64,000 nt of DNA, from the NCBI RefSeq assembly GCF_001666755.1, contig NZ_LZJC01000082.1, positions 62,001 through 126,000 of the forward strand, given 5' to 3'. Source of the stretch: Mycobacterium sp. E1214 (GTDB lineage: Bacteria > Actinomycetota > Actinomycetes > Mycobacteriales > Mycobacteriaceae). The notes under the pieces were generated by a model that was not told the DNA's origin, did no database searches, and was given only the letters and a program-made list of their open reading frames with translations. Shown here piece by piece: positions 51,250 through 62,266 of the stretch. Positions within the stretch are counted from its first letter, which is position 1, and the number at the start of each line of letters is the position of its first letter. A program made the position numbers and the translations under genes.

Positions 51250-51919
51250 CGTTCTCTGCGCGCCGCCCGCTCTCTTAGCAGGTGGTTTTTCACTCCTCCG
51301 GACACCCGGCATCGTGACGCCGTGGTGCCGTTCGCGCTTGTAATCCATTGTTGCGGAACGCGTTCCGCTGTCAGGTATTTCTTTGGCATCCGTGAGCGGC
51401 AGCCTCCGGAAAGTGCAGAGAAACAACAAGTTTCACTGCTGATAGGTCGAAAAGTGTTGTTTATCAATTGGTTTGACTTAGATCGCGCCGGCAACCGCGT
51501 CGGTGGTGAAAAGTGACTCGGCCCATCCTTATTCGACGCGCGGTCCGGTCGCTTGCCCGGGCGTGGCACCCGGCCGATCCCAACCCCATCCGCTATGCTG
51601 CGCCGGTTTCGTTCCCGCAGTGGCGAATTCGTGTCGCGGCCGTCCGGCGCCGACAGCGCCGCCGCTAAACGTGTGCCACCTCACAAAAAGGCCGTGATTC
51701 GAGTCACGGTTAAGTCAAAAGGTTTATCCGCGCCGCCTGTCCGAAAAGGTGGGACTGACCTGCGCGAATTACCTTGGTATTGCGTCGTGATCACGCCGTT
51801 ACCGAAACGAGACGTCGGTTTTCCGAAGATGACGGACGGCGCGCCGTCTCGTACGGTCCCTGGTAGCCCGAAACGGGTTACCGATGAGTAATCGACAATT
51901 GAATCCACGGAACTCGCGT
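51250..51919. other. long non-coding stretch upstream of rpfE, 5' part
   Basis: No gene in these 670 bases has family-like features. Short open frames exist but are basic, Pro/Ser-rich and unsupported by a ribosome-binding site. The stretch around 51330-51480 is clearly less G+C-rich than the coding surroundings. It contains a CRP-like palindrome (51692-51709), perfect palindromes CGTGATCACG at 51786-51795 and a 14-base one at 51835-51848, and a 9-bp hairpin at 51862-51882. Such density of dyads suggests regulatory DNA or structured RNA. Confidence 0.6.
51692..51709. promoter_or_regulatory. CRP-like palindrome
   Basis: CCGTGA-N6-TCACGG, a perfect 6-bp dyad with the GTGA-N6-TCAC layout of cAMP-receptor-protein sites. 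The mycobacterial Crp (Rv3676) binds such sites and is known to act on rpfA in M. tuberculosis. It lies about 400 bases before the rpfE start. Confidence 0.45.
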
Positions 51920-52564
<645 letters not shown>

Positions 52565-52604
52565 CCTGCGTCGCCATCCGACGGCATGGCCGTCATCTGT
52601 TGGA

Positions 52605-52638
52605 AAGAAGCGCCGGGCCCTCGGGCCCGGCGCTTCTT
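52605..52638 (+). terminator. strong intrinsic terminator after rpfE
   Basis: A perfect 15-16-bp stem: AAGAAGCGCCGGGCCC against GGGCCCGGCGCTTCTT with a minimal loop at TC. The stem itself ends in CTTCTT. It lies 40 bases after the rpfE stop. Confidence 0.85.
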
Positions 52639-52669
52639 CGCTGCGCGGATCGGCGTCTCAGGCGTCGGG

Positions 52670-52675
52670 TAGCGT
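52670..52675 (+). promoter_or_regulatory. candidate -10 element, leaderless enoyl reductase gene
   Basis: TAGCGT, then 7 bases, then the GTG start at 52683, with no ribosome-binding site between. This fits a leaderless message. Confidence 0.5.
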
Positions 52676-52682
52676 CGGGCCC

Positions 52683-53945
52683 GTGACCGCAACGCCGCGC
52701 GAATTCGACATAGTGCTGTACGGAGCGACCGGGTTCGTCGGGAAACTGACCGCCGACTATCTGGCGAACAAGGCGCCACAGGCCCGCATCGCGTTGGCCG
52801 GCCGATCGACCGACCGGCTGCGGGCCGTCCGCGACACCCTGGGCGAGTCCGCGCAATCCTGGCCGCTGCTGCAGGCCGACGCGGCGTCGCCGTCGACGTT
52901 GGACGAAATGGCCGCGCGCACCCAGGTCGTCGTCACCACGGTCGGCCCGTACACCCGTTACGGGCTGCCGCTGGTGGCCGCGTGCGCCGCGGCCGGCACC
53001 GACTACGCCGACCTGACCGGCGAGGCGATGTTCGTGCGCGACAGCATCGACCTCTATCACAAGCAGGCCGCCGACACCGGCGCGCGGATCGTGCACGCCT
53101 GCGGCTTCGATTCCATCCCGTCGGATCTCAGCGTGTACGGCCTCTACCGCGCGGTCCGCGACGACGAGGCGGGGGAGCTGGCCGAAACCGACCTGGTCCT
53201 GCGGTCGTTCTCCGGCGGGGTCTCCGGTGGCACCGTGGCCTCCATGGTGGAGGTGCTCAGCACCGCCTCCAGCGACCCCGACGCCCGCCGGCAGCTCGCC
53301 GACCCCTACACGCTGAGCACCGACCGCAGCGCCGAGCCCGACCTCGGGTCCCAGCCCGACCTGCCGTGGCGTCGCGGCCGCAAGATCGCGCCCGAGTTGG
53401 CGGGCCTGTGGACGGCCGGTTTCGTCATGGCGCCCTACAACACCCGCATCGTGCGGCGCAGTAACGCCTTGCTCGACTGGTCCTACGGCCGGCAGTTCCG
53501 CTACAGCGAGAGCATGAGCCTGGGTTCCTCGCCGGTGTTGGCGCCCGTCGCGTCCGCCGCGATGACGGGGATCGGCGGCGCCACCTTCGGGCTGGGCAGC
53601 CGGTACTTCCGCCTGCTGCCCCGCAAATTGGTCGAGCGCATCCTCCCCAAGCCCGGCACCGGCCCCAGCGCCCAGGCCCGCGAGCGCGGCTACTACCGCA
53701 TCGAGACCTACACCACCACGACCACCGGCGCGCGCTACGTCGCGCGCATGGAACAGCGCGGCGACCCCGGCTACAAGGCCACCTCGGTCCTGCTGGGGGA
53801 GTCGGGCCTGACGCTCGCCCTGGATCGCGACAAGCTTCCCGACCTGCATGGCGTGCTGACCCCGGCGGCCGCCATGGGCGACGCCCTGCTGGACCGGTTC
53901 CCGTCGGCCGGTGTGTCACTGCGGGTCGACCGTCTGGCCGAGTGA
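52683..53945 (+). CDS. trans-acting enoyl reductase family protein (saccharopine dehydrogenase-like)
   Basis: A 420-residue protein with an N-terminal Rossmann fold, EFDIVLYGATGFVGKLTADYLA, of the saccharopine dehydrogenase-like superfamily. The segment TTVGPYTRYGLPLVAACAAAGTDYADLTGE is typical of the mycobacterial trans-acting enoyl reductases (Rv2953-type) that act with polyketide synthases, and this is the Rv2449c-position member. A hydrophobic region near residue 290 (SSPVLAPVASAAMTGIGG) suggests membrane contact. No PKS is nearby, so the partner is unknown. GTG 52683 follows a TANNNT by 7 bases. Confidence 0.88.
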   Translation: MTATPREFDIVLYGATGFVGKLTADYLANKAPQARIALAGRSTDRLRAVRDTLGESAQSWPLLQADAASPSTLDEMAARTQVVVTTVGPYTRYGLPLVAACAAAGTDYADLTGEAMFVRDSIDLYHKQAADTGARIVHACGFDSIPSDLSVYGLYRAVRDDEAGELAETDLVLRSFSGGVSGGTVASMVEVLSTASSDPDARRQLADPYTLSTDRSAEPDLGSQPDLPWRRGRKIAPELAGLWTAGFVMAPYNTRIVRRSNALLDWSYGRQFRYSESMSLGSSPVLAPVASAAMTGIGGATFGLGSRYFRLLPRKLVERILPKPGTGPSAQARERGYYRIETYTTTTTGARYVARMEQRGDPGYKATSVLLGESGLTLALDRDKLPDLHGVLTPAAAMGDALLDRFPSAGVSLRVDRLAE

Positions 53946-53996
53946 CCTGGCTCACCTGCGCTTTCGGGCACTTACACGGGGGTAAACGGCCCTCCC

Positions 53997-54002
53997 TAGA
54001 AT
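53997..54002 (+). promoter_or_regulatory. candidate -10 element, leaderless valS
   Basis: TAGAAT followed by 6 bases and the GTG start of valS at 54009. No ribosome-binding site is present between them. Confidence 0.5.
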
Positions 54003-54008
54003 TGACGG

Positions 54009-56678
54009 GTGACCGCCAGCCCCAGCCCCGACATCGACCTGCCCAAGTCGTGGGATCCCGCGGCGGCCGAAGGCGCCATCTACCAGAGTTGGCTGGACGC
54101 GGGGTACTTCACGGCTGACCCGACCAGCGCCAAGCCCGGGTATTCGATCGTGCTGCCGCCGCCGAACGTGACCGGCAGCCTGCACATGGGCCACGCCCTG
54201 GAGCACACCATGATGGACGCCCTGACCCGCCGCAAACGGATGCAGGGATATGAGGTGCTGTGGCAGCCGGGCATGGACCACGCCGGCATCGCGACCCAAA
54301 GCGTGGTGGAACGGCAGCTCGCCGTCGACGGCAAGACCAAAGAGGACTTCGGCCGCGAACTGTTCATCGACAAGGTGTGGGACTGGAAACGCGAGTCCGG
54401 CGGCGCGATCAGCGGCCAGATGCGCCGGCTCGGCGACGGTGTCGACTGGAGCCGGGACCGGTTCACGATGGACGAGGGTCTGTCGCGGGCGGTGCGGACG
54501 ATCTTCAAGCGCCTGTACGACGCGGGGCTGATCTACCGGGCCGAGCGACTGGTCAACTGGTCGCCGGTGCTCGAGACCGCGCTGTCGGACATCGAGGTCA
54601 CCTACGACGAGGTCGAAGGCGAACTGGTGTCGTTCCGGTACGGCTCGCTCGACGATTCAGAACCGCACATCGTCGTCGCCACCACGCGGGTCGAGACGAT
54701 GCTCGGGGACACCGCCATCGCGGTGCATCCCGACGACGAGCGGTATCGCCACCTCGTCGGGCAGACCTTGGCGCACCCCTTCGTCGACCGCGAGCTGATC
54801 ATCGTCGCCGACGCGCACGTCGACCCCGAATTCGGCACGGGCGCTGTCAAAGTCACGCCCGCGCACGACCCCAACGACTTCGAGATCGGCCTACGCTATC
54901 AACTTCCGATGATCTCGATCATGGACACCAAAGGCCGGATCGTGGACACCGGAACGCGATTCGACGGCATGGACCGGTTCGAGGCGCGGGTCGCCGTGCG
55001 CGAAGAGCTGGCCGCGCAGGGCCGCGTCGTCGCCGAGAAGCGGCCCTATCTGCACAGCGTCGGGCACTCCGAGCGCAGCGGCGAGCCGATCGAACCGCGG
55101 CTGTCGCTGCAATGGTGGGTCCGCGTCGAATCGCTGGCCAAGGCCGCCGGCGACGCGGTGCGCAACGGCGACACCGTGATTCACCCGGCCAGCCTGGAGC
55201 CGCGCTGGTTCGCGTGGGTGGACAACATGCACGACTGGTGCATCTCGCGACAGCTGTGGTGGGGCCACCGCATCCCGATCTGGTACGGGCCCAACGGCGA
55301 ACAGCGTTGTGTCGGCCCCGACGAGACGCCTCCCGAGGGTTGGGAGCAGGACCCCGACGTGCTCGACACCTGGTTCTCCTCGGGGTTGTGGCCGTTCTCC
55401 ACGCTGGGCTGGCCGGAGCGGACGCCGGAACTCGAAAAGTTCTATCCGACAAGCGTTCTGGTGACCGGATATGACATTTTGTTTTTCTGGGTGGCCCGGA
55501 TGATGATGTTCGGCACCTTCGTCGGCGACGACCCGGCGATCACCTCCGACGGTCGCCGCGGCCCGCAGGTGCCCTTCACCGACGTCTTCCTGCACGGGCT
55601 CATCCGCGACGAATTCGGCCGCAAGATGAGCAAGTCCAAGGGCAACGTCGTCGACCCACTGGACTGGATGGAGGCCTTCGGCGCCGACGCGCTGCGGTTC
55701 ACGCTGGCCCGCGGCGCCAGTCCCGGCGGCGATCTGGCCGTCGGCGAGGATGCGGTGCGCGCGTCCCGGAACTTCGGCACCAAGCTGTTCAATGCCACCC
55801 GCTACGCCCTGCTCAACGGCGCGCGGTTGGCTCCGTTGCCGCCGCACGCCGAGTTGACCGATGCCGACCGCTGGATCCTGGGCCGGCTGGAAGAGGTTCG
55901 GGCCGAGGTCGATTCGGCATTCGACGGCTATGAGTTCAGCCGGGCCTGCGAGGCGCTCTACCACTTCGCGTGGGACGAGTTCTGCGACTGGTACCTCGAA
56001 CTGGCCAAGACCCAACTCGCCGACGGCGCGGCGCACACCACCGCCGTGCTGGCCGCGGTGCTCGACACCCTGTTGCGCTTGCTGCACCCGGTCATCCCGT
56101 TCCTCACCGAGGCGCTGTGGCAGGCCCTGACCCGCCAGGAGGCCGGTCTGGAATCGCTGGTCGTCGCCGAGTGGCCGACGGCGTCGGGCGTCGAGCCGGA
56201 TCGGATTGCGGTGCAACGGATCACGGACATGCAGAAGTTGGTCACCGAGGTCCGCCGGTTCCGCAGTGACCAGGGCCTGGCCGACCGGCAGAAGGTGCCC
56301 GCCCGGCTGGCGGGGATGCAGGACGCCGACCTGAGCGGTCAGGTCGCGGCCGTCACCTCCCTGGCCTGGCTGACCGAACCGGGCCCGGACTTCCGGCCGT
56401 CGGTGTCGCTGGAGGTCCGGCTCGGGCCCGACACGGACCGCACCGTCGTCGTCGAAATCGACACCTCCGGCACCATCGACGTCGCCGCCGAGCGGCGCCG
56501 CCTGGAGAAGGACCTGGCCGTCGCGCACAAGGAGCTGGCGTCGACCACCGCCAAGCTGGCCAACGAGGACTTCCTGGCCAAGGCCCCCGACCACGTCGTC
56601 GGCAAGATTCGCGACCGGCAGCGGGTGGCGCAGGAGGAATCAGACCGGATCAACGCGAGGCTGGCTGGGCTGCAATGA
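54009..56678 (+). CDS. valS: valyl-tRNA synthetase
   Basis: An 889-residue class Ia aminoacyl-tRNA synthetase charging tRNA-Val. The HIGH motif appears as [15 protein letters not shown] near residue 50, and the KMSKS motif as [12 protein letters not shown] near 540. The CP1 editing domain lies between them ([19 protein letters not shown]), and the anticodon-binding domain and C-terminal coiled coil ([18 protein letters not shown]) are complete. GTG 54009 is the start, and the end overlaps folC by ATGA, so folate polyglutamylation and charging are translationally linked. Confidence 0.97.
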   Translation: MTASPSPDIDLPKSWDPAAAEGAIYQSWLDAGYFTADPTSAKPGYSIVLPPPNVTGSLHMGHALEHTMMDALTRRKRMQGYEVLWQPGMDHAGIATQSVVERQLAVDGKTKEDFGRELFIDKVWDWKRESGGAISGQMRRLGDGVDWSRDRFTMDEGLSRAVRTIFKRLYDAGLIYRAERLVNWSPVLETALSDIEVTYDEVEGELVSFRYGSLDDSEPHIVVATTRVETMLGDTAIAVHPDDERYRHLVGQTLAHPFVDRELIIVADAHVDPEFGTGAVKVTPAHDPNDFEIGLRYQLPMISIMDTKGRIVDTGTRFDGMDRFEARVAVREELAAQGRVVAEKRPYLHSVGHSERSGEPIEPRLSLQWWVRVESLAKAAGDAVRNGDTVIHPASLEPRWFAWVDNMHDWCISRQLWWGHRIPIWYGPNGEQRCVGPDETPPEGWEQDPDVLDTWFSSGLWPFSTLGWPERTPELEKFYPTSVLVTGYDILFFWVARMMMFGTFVGDDPAITSDGRRGPQVPFTDVFLHGLIRDEFGRKMSKSKGNVVDPLDWMEAFGADALRFTLARGASPGGDLAVGEDAVRASRNFGTKLFNATRYALLNGARLAPLPPHAELTDADRWILGRLEEVRAEVDSAFDGYEFSRACEALYHFAWDEFCDWYLELAKTQLADGAAHTTAVLAAVLDTLLRLLHPVIPFLTEALWQALTRQEAGLESLVVAEWPTASGVEPDRIAVQRITDMQKLVTEVRRFRSDQGLADRQKVPARLAGMQDADLSGQVAAVTSLAWLTEPGPDFRPSVSLEVRLGPDTDRTVVVEIDTSGTIDVAAERRRLEKDLAVAHKELASTTAKLANEDFLAKAPDHVVGKIRDRQRVAQEESDRINARLAGLQ

Positions 56679-58150
56679 CTTTCGAGCCGCCCGAGTGGGC
56701 ACCGGACATCGAATCCGAACCCGGCCCAGAGCCGGCCGCCGCCCCCACCCCGGACGAAATCGCGTCGCTGTTGCAGGTCGAGCACCTGCTGGACCAGCGC
56801 TGGCCGGAGACCAAGATCGAGCCGAGCCTGACCCGCATCAACGCGGTGCTGGACCTGCTGGGCTCGCCGCAACGGGGGTATCCGTCGATCCACATCGCCG
56901 GCACCAACGGCAAAACGTCGGTGGCGCGCATGGTCGACGCGCTGGTCACCGCGTTGCATCGGCGCACCGGCCGCACCACCAGCCCGCACCTGCAGTCGGC
57001 GGTGGAGCGCATCGCCATCGACGGGCGTCCCATCACCCCTGCCCAGTACGTGGCGACCTACCGGGAGATCGAGCCGTTCGTGCAGATGGTCGACGAGCAG
57101 TCGCAGGCCGGCGCCCTCGGCGAGCCCGGCCCGGCGATGAGCAAGTTCGAGGTCCTCACCGCGATGGCCTTCGCGGCGTTCGCCGACGCGCCCGTCGACG
57201 TTGCCGTCGTCGAGGTCGGCATGGGCGGGCGCTGGGACGCCACCAACGTGGTCAACGCGCCGGTGGCCGTGATCGCCCCGATCGGCATCGACCACGTGGA
57301 GTACCTGGGCGACGACCTCGCCGGCATCGCGGCCGAGAAGGCCGGGATCATCACCCGGGCGCCGGCCGGCGCCCCTGACACCGTTGCCGTCATCGCCCGG
57401 CAGGCGCCGGAGGTGATGGAGGTGCTGCTGAGCCAGGCCGTCGCGGCCGACGCCGCCGTCGCGCGCGAGGACTCCGAATTCGCGGTGTTGAGCCGCCAGG
57501 TGGCGATCGGCGGACAACTGCTGACGCTGCAGGGCCTGGGCGGGGTGTATCCCGACGTCTTCCTGCCGCTGCACGGCGAGCACCAGGCGCACAACGCCGC
57601 CCTGGCGCTGGCGGCGGTCGAGGCGTTCTTCGGCGCGGGCGCCCAGCGCCAGCTCGACGTCGACGCGGTCCGCGCCGGCTTCGCCGCCGCTACCAGCCCG
57701 GGCCGGCTGGAACGCCTGCGCAGCGCACCGACGGTGTTCGCCGACGCCGCCCACAACCCGGCCGGGGCGGCGGCGCTGGCGCAGACCCTGGCCGAGGAAT
57801 TCGACTTCCGTTACCTCGTCGGCGTGCTCAGCGTGATGGCCGATAAGGACGTCGACGGCATTCTCGCCGCGCTGGAACCGGTCTTCGACGCGGTGGTCGT
57901 GACCCATAACGGGTCGCCCCGGGCGCTGGACGTCGAGGCGCTGGGGGTGGCGGCCGCGGCGCGCTTCGGCCCCGAGCGGGTCAGCACCGCCGAGAACCTG
58001 CGCGACGCCATCGACGTGGCGACCGCCCTGGTCGACGAGGCCGCCGTGGCAGGTCACGCCGAGCGCTTCTCCGGCACCGGAATCGTGATCACGGGCTCGG
58101 TGGTCACCGCGGGGGCGGCGCGCACCCTGTTCGGGCGTGATCCCGAATGA
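56675..58150 (+). CDS. folC: bifunctional folylpolyglutamate synthase/dihydrofolate synthase
   Basis: A 491-residue Mur-ligase-fold enzyme that adds glutamate to dihydropteroate and to folates. The P-loop is [17 protein letters not shown] near residue 78, followed by [13 protein letters not shown] and the metal-binding [15 protein letters not shown] and [22 protein letters not shown]. The first 35 residues are an acidic extension common in mycobacteria. ATG 56675 overlaps the valS stop, and the stop overlaps the next gene's ATG. Confidence 0.95.
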   Translation: MTFEPPEWAPDIESEPGPEPAAAPTPDEIASLLQVEHLLDQRWPETKIEPSLTRINAVLDLLGSPQRGYPSIHIAGTNGKTSVARMVDALVTALHRRTGRTTSPHLQSAVERIAIDGRPITPAQYVATYREIEPFVQMVDEQSQAGALGEPGPAMSKFEVLTAMAFAAFADAPVDVAVVEVGMGGRWDATNVVNAPVAVIAPIGIDHVEYLGDDLAGIAAEKAGIITRAPAGAPDTVAVIARQAPEVMEVLLSQAVAADAAVAREDSEFAVLSRQVAIGGQLLTLQGLGGVYPDVFLPLHGEHQAHNAALALAAVEAFFGAGAQRQLDVDAVRAGFAAATSPGRLERLRSAPTVFADAAHNPAGAAALAQTLAEEFDFRYLVGVLSVMADKDVDGILAALEPVFDAVVVTHNGSPRALDVEALGVAAAARFGPERVSTAENLRDAIDVATALVDEAAVAGHAERFSGTGIVITGSVVTAGAARTLFGRDPE

Positions 58151-58494
58151 CGGAGCAGCGACCCGACCCGTGGCGCAGCTTCGCCGCCGTGATGGCCGCC
58201 ACGTTGTTCCTGGAGGCCATCGTGGTGCTGCTGGCGATCCCGGTGGTGGGCGCGGTCGGCGGCGGCCTGACGTCGCTGTCGCTGAGCTACCTGATCGGCC
58301 TCGCCGCGCTGCTCGTGCTGTTGGGCGGGGTGCAGCGCAAACCGTGGGCGATCTGGGTCAATCTGGGCGTGCAGGTGCTGTTGCTGGCCGGGTTCGCGCT
58401 GTATCCCGGCGTGGGCATCATCGGTGTGCTGTTCACCGGGTTGTGGGCGCTGATCGCCTACTTCAGGGCCGAGGTGCGGCGCCGCCAGGGCTAG
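58147..58494 (+). CDS. DUF4233 small membrane protein
   Basis: A 115-residue protein with three to four hydrophobic segments (AAVMAATLFLEAIVVLLAIP, SYLIGLAALLVLLGG, IWVNLGVQVLLLAGFALYPG, IIGVLFTGLWALIAYF). It belongs to an actinobacterial family of unknown function always found after folC. ATG 58147 overlaps the folC stop (ATGA). I can say only that it is an integral membrane protein coupled to folC. Confidence 0.85.
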   Translation: MTEQRPDPWRSFAAVMAATLFLEAIVVLLAIPVVGAVGGGLTSLSLSYLIGLAALLVLLGGVQRKPWAIWVNLGVQVLLLAGFALYPGVGIIGVLFTGLWALIAYFRAEVRRRQG

Positions 58495-58537
58495 GCCAAG
58501 GCTAGATCGGCGCAGCGCGGGTCGCCGCGCGGTTATG

Positions 58538-58543
58538 TACGCT
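58538..58543 (+). promoter_or_regulatory. candidate -10 element, leaderless ndk
   Basis: TACGCT followed by exactly 7 bases and the GTG start of ndk at 58551. No ribosome-binding site is visible. Confidence 0.5.
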
Positions 58544-58550
58544 GTGCGCC

Positions 58551-58961
58551 GTGACCGAACGGACGCTGGTACTGATCAAGCCGGACGGCGTGCAGCGCCA
58601 GCTGGTGGGGGAGATCGTCGGCCGCATCGAGCGCAAGGGCCTGACCCTGGCCGCGCTGGAACTGCGCCGCGTCACCGAAGACCTGGCCGCGCAGCACTAC
58701 GCCGAGCACGACGGCAAGCCCTTCTTCGGGTCGTTGCTGGAGTTCATCACGTCCGGCCCGGTGGTGGCGGCGATCGTCGAGGGCCCCCGCGCGATCGCGG
58801 CGTTCCGGCAGCTCGCCGGCGCGACCGACCCCGTCGAGAAGGCAGCACCCGGCACGATTCGCGGCGACTTGGGCCTGGAAACCCAGTTCAACTTGGTGCA
58901 CGGCTCCGACTCGCCCGAGTCCGCGCGGCGCGAAATCGAGCTCTGGTTCCCCGGCGCGTAA
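58551..58961 (+). CDS. ndk: nucleoside diphosphate kinase
   Basis: A 136-residue NDPK that balances nucleoside triphosphates by phosphotransfer through a histidine. The catalytic His117 is in [12 protein letters not shown], and the N-terminus [13 protein letters not shown] and the length are those of the family. GTG 58551 is the start. The gene seems to have its own leaderless promoter, although it follows DUF4233 by only 56 bases. Confidence 0.97.
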   Translation: MTERTLVLIKPDGVQRQLVGEIVGRIERKGLTLAALELRRVTEDLAAQHYAEHDGKPFFGSLLEFITSGPVVAAIVEGPRAIAAFRQLAGATDPVEKAAPGTIRGDLGLETQFNLVHGSDSPESARREIELWFPGA

Positions 58962-59279
58962 CACCGCCGAAAAACCCGCCCAGCACGCCCGTGAGCTCGG
59001 TATTGGCGGAGCTCGCGAGGTGATGTGGGATACTGATGACGGGTGAACGTCGCCGGACCGGTGTCGGACACCCGAATGAAGACTTAGACAAGCGCGACTA
59101 CCGCCAGCTCGCGGTGGTGCGCCGCATGTCAAGCCGTCATTCAGCACGGCGCCGAGTGCGTTCTACCCGAACCTCTCGGGGCGAGACCATCACAAGTCCG
59201 GGAGAAGTGGCCCGGACCCATAGCGAAGCCCTCGCGTGGCCGCGTCGCAACGACGCGCCCGGGGGCTTGAGGAGAATAC
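58962..59279. promoter_or_regulatory. rne upstream region and leader
   Basis: These 318 bases hold no gene I can support. GATACT near 59028-59033 could be a -10 element, giving an rne leader of roughly 240 bases. RNase E messages in other bacteria have long leaders through which the enzyme controls its own level. A ribosome-binding site GAGGAGAA precedes the GTG at 59280. Confidence 0.4.
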
Positions 59280-62216
59280 GTGGTAGACGGTGCCCCATCC
59301 GCAGACTCATCCCAAGACCCGACTCGGCACGAGGAACTGCCCGACCGCCTGAGAGTCCATTCGCTGGCGCGCACGCTGGGAACGACCAGCAAGCGCGTGC
59401 TGGACGCGCTGAGCGCGCTCGACGGGCGCATCCGTAGCGCCCATTCCAGCGTGGACCGCGAGGACGCGGTCCGGGTGCGTGACCTGCTGGCCGCCGATCA
59501 GTCGCACGGCGACCCGGGGGCCGCGAACTCCGACGTGGCCACGCGGGCCGCCGGCAGCGACGCGGTGGAAGAGCCGGAGTCCCGGCTGCTGCTCGAGACC
59601 CCCGCCGGTGACACCCCGGACAGCGCCGAGGGGGGCGCGACCGCCGCCGAGCGCCCGCACTACATGCCGCTCTTCGTCGCGCCGCAGCCGATCGAGACGG
59701 GCCCGGGCGCCCGCGGGGGCGAGGACGTCGACGCGGATTCCGATTCCGACGATGCCGACGATGACGACGACGACGAGGAACAGGCCGACCGACCGGCCAA
59801 CCGGCGGCGTCGGCGGGGTCGCCGGGGCCGCGGCCGCGGGCGCGGCGAGCAGGGCGGACCCGACGGGGCGGACGACGACGAACCGCAGCAGCGGGGCCAG
59901 AGGGCGGGCCGTACCGACGCCGAGGACGCCGACGGCCACGACGCCGACGAGGGCGACGACGGCCAGGACTCCGACGAGGGCGACGACGCCGGTGACGACG
60001 GTTCGTCCGACGGCGCCAGCCGGCGTCGGCGCCGGCGGCGCCGCCGCAAGTCCGGCGCCGCCGACGACAGCGACGACAACTCCTCGCCCGACGACCCCCC
60101 GAACACGGTGGTGCACGAGCGGGCGCCCCGCGGTGGCAAGAGGGGCGACGATTCCGGCGGCAGCTCCAACGCCGAGATCAAGGGCATTGACGGCTCCACC
60201 CGGCTGGAGGCCAAGCGGCAGCGGCGCCGCGACGGGCGCGACGCCGGCCGGCGCCGCCCGCCCGTCCTCACCGAGGCCGAATTCCTGGCCCGCCGCGAGG
60301 CCGTCGAACGGGTCATGGTGGTCCGCGACCGGGTTCGCACCGAACCGCCCCATCAGGGCTCGCGGTACACCCAGATCGCCGTGCTCGAGGACGGCATCGT
60401 GGTGGAGCACTTCGTCACCTCGGCCGCTTCGGCGTCGCTGGTGGGCAACATCTACCTCGGCATCGTGCAGAACGTGCTGCCGTCGATGGAGGCCGCGTTC
60501 GTCGACATCGGCCGCGGCCGCAACGGCGTCCTGTACGCCGGCGAGGTCAACTGGGAGGCCGCGGGCCTCGGCGGATCGGACCGCAAGATCGAGCAGGCGC
60601 TCAAGCCCGGCGACTACGTCGTGGTGCAGGTCAGCAAGGATCCGGTGGGCCACAAGGGCGCCCGGCTGACCACCCAGGTGTCGCTGGCCGGCCGGTACCT
60701 GGTGTACGTGCCGGGGGCGTCGTCGACGGGGATCAGCCGCAAGCTGCCCGACACCGAGCGGCAGCGGCTCAAGGACATCTTGCGCGAGGTGGTGCCGTCG
60801 GACGCCGGGGTGATCATCCGCACCGCGTCCGAGGGCGTCAAAGAGGACGGCATCCGCACCGACGTCACCCGCCTGCAGGAGCGCTGGAAGCAGATCGAGG
60901 CCAAGGCCATCGAGGTCAAGGAGAAGGCCGCCGGCGCCGCCGTGGCCCTCTACGAGGAGCCCGACGTGCTGGTCAAGGTCATTCGCGACCTGTTCAACGA
61001 GGACTTCGCCGGGCTGGTGGTCTCCGGTGACGACGCCTGGACCACCATCAACGACTACGTCAATTCCGTTGCGCCCGAACTTGTTTCGAAGTTGGAGAAG
61101 TACGAGCCGCCGGCCGGTCCGGACGGCGCGCCGGGGCCGGACGTGTTCGCGGTGCACCGCATCGACGAGCAACTGGCCAAGGCGATGGACCGCAAGGTGT
61201 GGCTGCCGTCGGGCGGTACCCTGGTGATCGACCGCACCGAGGCGATGACGGTGGTCGACGTGAACACCGGGAAGTTCACCGGGTCCGGCGGCAACCTCGA
61301 GCAGACCGTCACCAAGAACAACCTCGAGGCGGCCGAGGAGATCGTCCGCCAGCTGCGGCTGCGCGACATCGGCGGCATCGTGGTCATCGACTTCATCGAC
61401 ATGGTGCTCGAGTCCAACCGCGACCTGGTGCTGCGGCGGCTGACCGAGTCGCTGGCCCGCGACCGCACCCGCCACCAGGTTTCCGAGGTCACCTCGCTGG
61501 GCCTGGTGCAGCTGACCCGCAAGCGGCTGGGCACCGGCCTGATCGAGGCCTTCTCGACCTCGTGCCCGCACTGTGCCGGGCGTGGCATCCTGCTGCACGC
61601 CGACCCGGTGGACTCGGCCCCGTCGAACGGGCGCAAGTCCGAGTCGGGCGGGCGCCGCGGCCGGCGCTCCAAGAAGAACCGGGCCGAGGAGCCGTCGGAT
61701 CAGCCGGCCGTCGCCAAGGTGCCCACGCACGCCCCCGGCGAGCACCCGATGTTCAAGGCCATGGCCGCCGGCTCGTCCGGCCCGGCCGACCGCGAGGACG
61801 AGGACTCCGACGCCACCGACGAGATCGCCGACGACCTCGACGAGCCGAAGCGGCCCGCCGGCCTCGTCGACGCCGACTTCGACGAGTCCGACGAGGACTC
61901 TGAAGACTCCGACGAGGATGCTGAGGACGAGCTGGACGACGAGGACGACTCCGACGAGGACGACGACCTCGACGACTCCGATGACGACGACTCCGACGAC
62001 GACCTCGACGAGGTCGACGACCTGGACGACTCCGACGCGGACGACGACGAAGATGACGACGACGCCGACGAGGACGACTCCGACGAGGATGACCTGGACG
62101 ACGACCCCGACGATTCGGGCAACGGCGCTCGCCCGGCTGCGGGCGGCTCGGCGTTCGGGCGCCCCCGCCGCCGCGCGGCCGGCCGGCCGGCGGGCCCACC
62201 CATCCACGTCGACTGA
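59280..62216 (+). CDS. rne: ribonuclease E/G
   Basis: A 978-residue endoribonuclease that starts mRNA decay and processes rRNA. Residues 1-310 are a disordered arm with acidic runs and two arginine blocks ([15 protein letters not shown] and [13 protein letters not shown]). The catalytic core spans about 345-800: S1 domain GNIYLGIVQNVLPSMEAAF, then the DNase I-like region with catalytic aspartates in VVDVNTGKFTGSGG and VVIDFIDMV, then the zinc-link CPHCAGRG. The last 110 residues are almost only Asp/Glu/Ser. Mycobacterial RNase E carries its scaffold arms on both sides of the core, as here. GTG 59280 has GAGGAG upstream. Confidence 0.96.
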   Translation: MVDGAPSADSSQDPTRHEELPDRLRVHSLARTLGTTSKRVLDALSALDGRIRSAHSSVDREDAVRVRDLLAADQSHGDPGAANSDVATRAAGSDAVEEPESRLLLETPAGDTPDSAEGGATAAERPHYMPLFVAPQPIETGPGARGGEDVDADSDSDDADDDDDDEEQADRPANRRRRRGRRGRGRGRGEQGGPDGADDDEPQQRGQRAGRTDAEDADGHDADEGDDGQDSDEGDDAGDDGSSDGASRRRRRRRRRKSGAADDSDDNSSPDDPPNTVVHERAPRGGKRGDDSGGSSNAEIKGIDGSTRLEAKRQRRRDGRDAGRRRPPVLTEAEFLARREAVERVMVVRDRVRTEPPHQGSRYTQIAVLEDGIVVEHFVTSAASASLVGNIYLGIVQNVLPSMEAAFVDIGRGRNGVLYAGEVNWEAAGLGGSDRKIEQALKPGDYVVVQVSKDPVGHKGARLTTQVSLAGRYLVYVPGASSTGISRKLPDTERQRLKDILREVVPSDAGVIIRTASEGVKEDGIRTDVTRLQERWKQIEAKAIEVKEKAAGAAVALYEEPDVLVKVIRDLFNEDFAGLVVSGDDAWTTINDYVNSVAPELVSKLEKYEPPAGPDGAPGPDVFAVHRIDEQLAKAMDRKVWLPSGGTLVIDRTEAMTVVDVNTGKFTGSGGNLEQTVTKNNLEAAEEIVRQLRLRDIGGIVVIDFIDMVLESNRDLVLRRLTESLARDRTRHQVSEVTSLGLVQLTRKRLGTGLIEAFSTSCPHCAGRGILLHADPVDSAPSNGRKSESGGRRGRRSKKNRAEEPSDQPAVAKVPTHAPGEHPMFKAMAAGSSGPADREDEDSDATDEIADDLDEPKRPAGLVDADFDESDEDSEDSDEDAEDELDDEDDSDEDDDLDDSDDDDSDDDLDEVDDLDDSDADDDEDDDDADEDDSDEDDLDDDPDDSGNGARPAAGGSAFGRPRRRAAGRPAGPPIHVD
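61860..62120 (+). repeat. low-complexity Asp/Glu-coding stretch at the rne 3' end
   Basis: Runs of GACGA/GACTC units encode an almost uninterrupted acidic tail such as DEDDSDEDDDLDDSDDDD. The reading frame is intact throughout. Confidence 0.75.
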
Positions 62217-62236
62217 CGCCGGACCCACGTGCCAGT

Positions 62237-62266
62237 TTGATTCTGTAGCCGCTGGTCACGTACCCT
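62237..62266 (+). promoter_or_regulatory. rplU-rpmA promoter
   Basis: TTGATT at 62237-62242 as -35 and TACCCT at 62261-62266 as -10, with an 18-base spacer. This would give an L21 leader of about 160 bases. It lies 20 bases after the rne stop. Confidence 0.55.

Noticed and set aside
51246..51569. A 107-codon minus-strand frame after mobA
   Set aside because: No start signal or domain. The composition fits random high-G+C sequence.
51678..51687. A second CRP site at the TGTGCCACCTCACA stretch
   Set aside because: The half-sites are two bases too close for the TGTGA-N6-TCACA spacing.
51553..51891. A 112-codon open frame upstream of rpfE
   Set aside because: It has no ribosome-binding site, a basic Pro/Ser-rich composition and no recognisable feature, and it covers the palindromes and a hairpin. 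I treat the region as non-coding.
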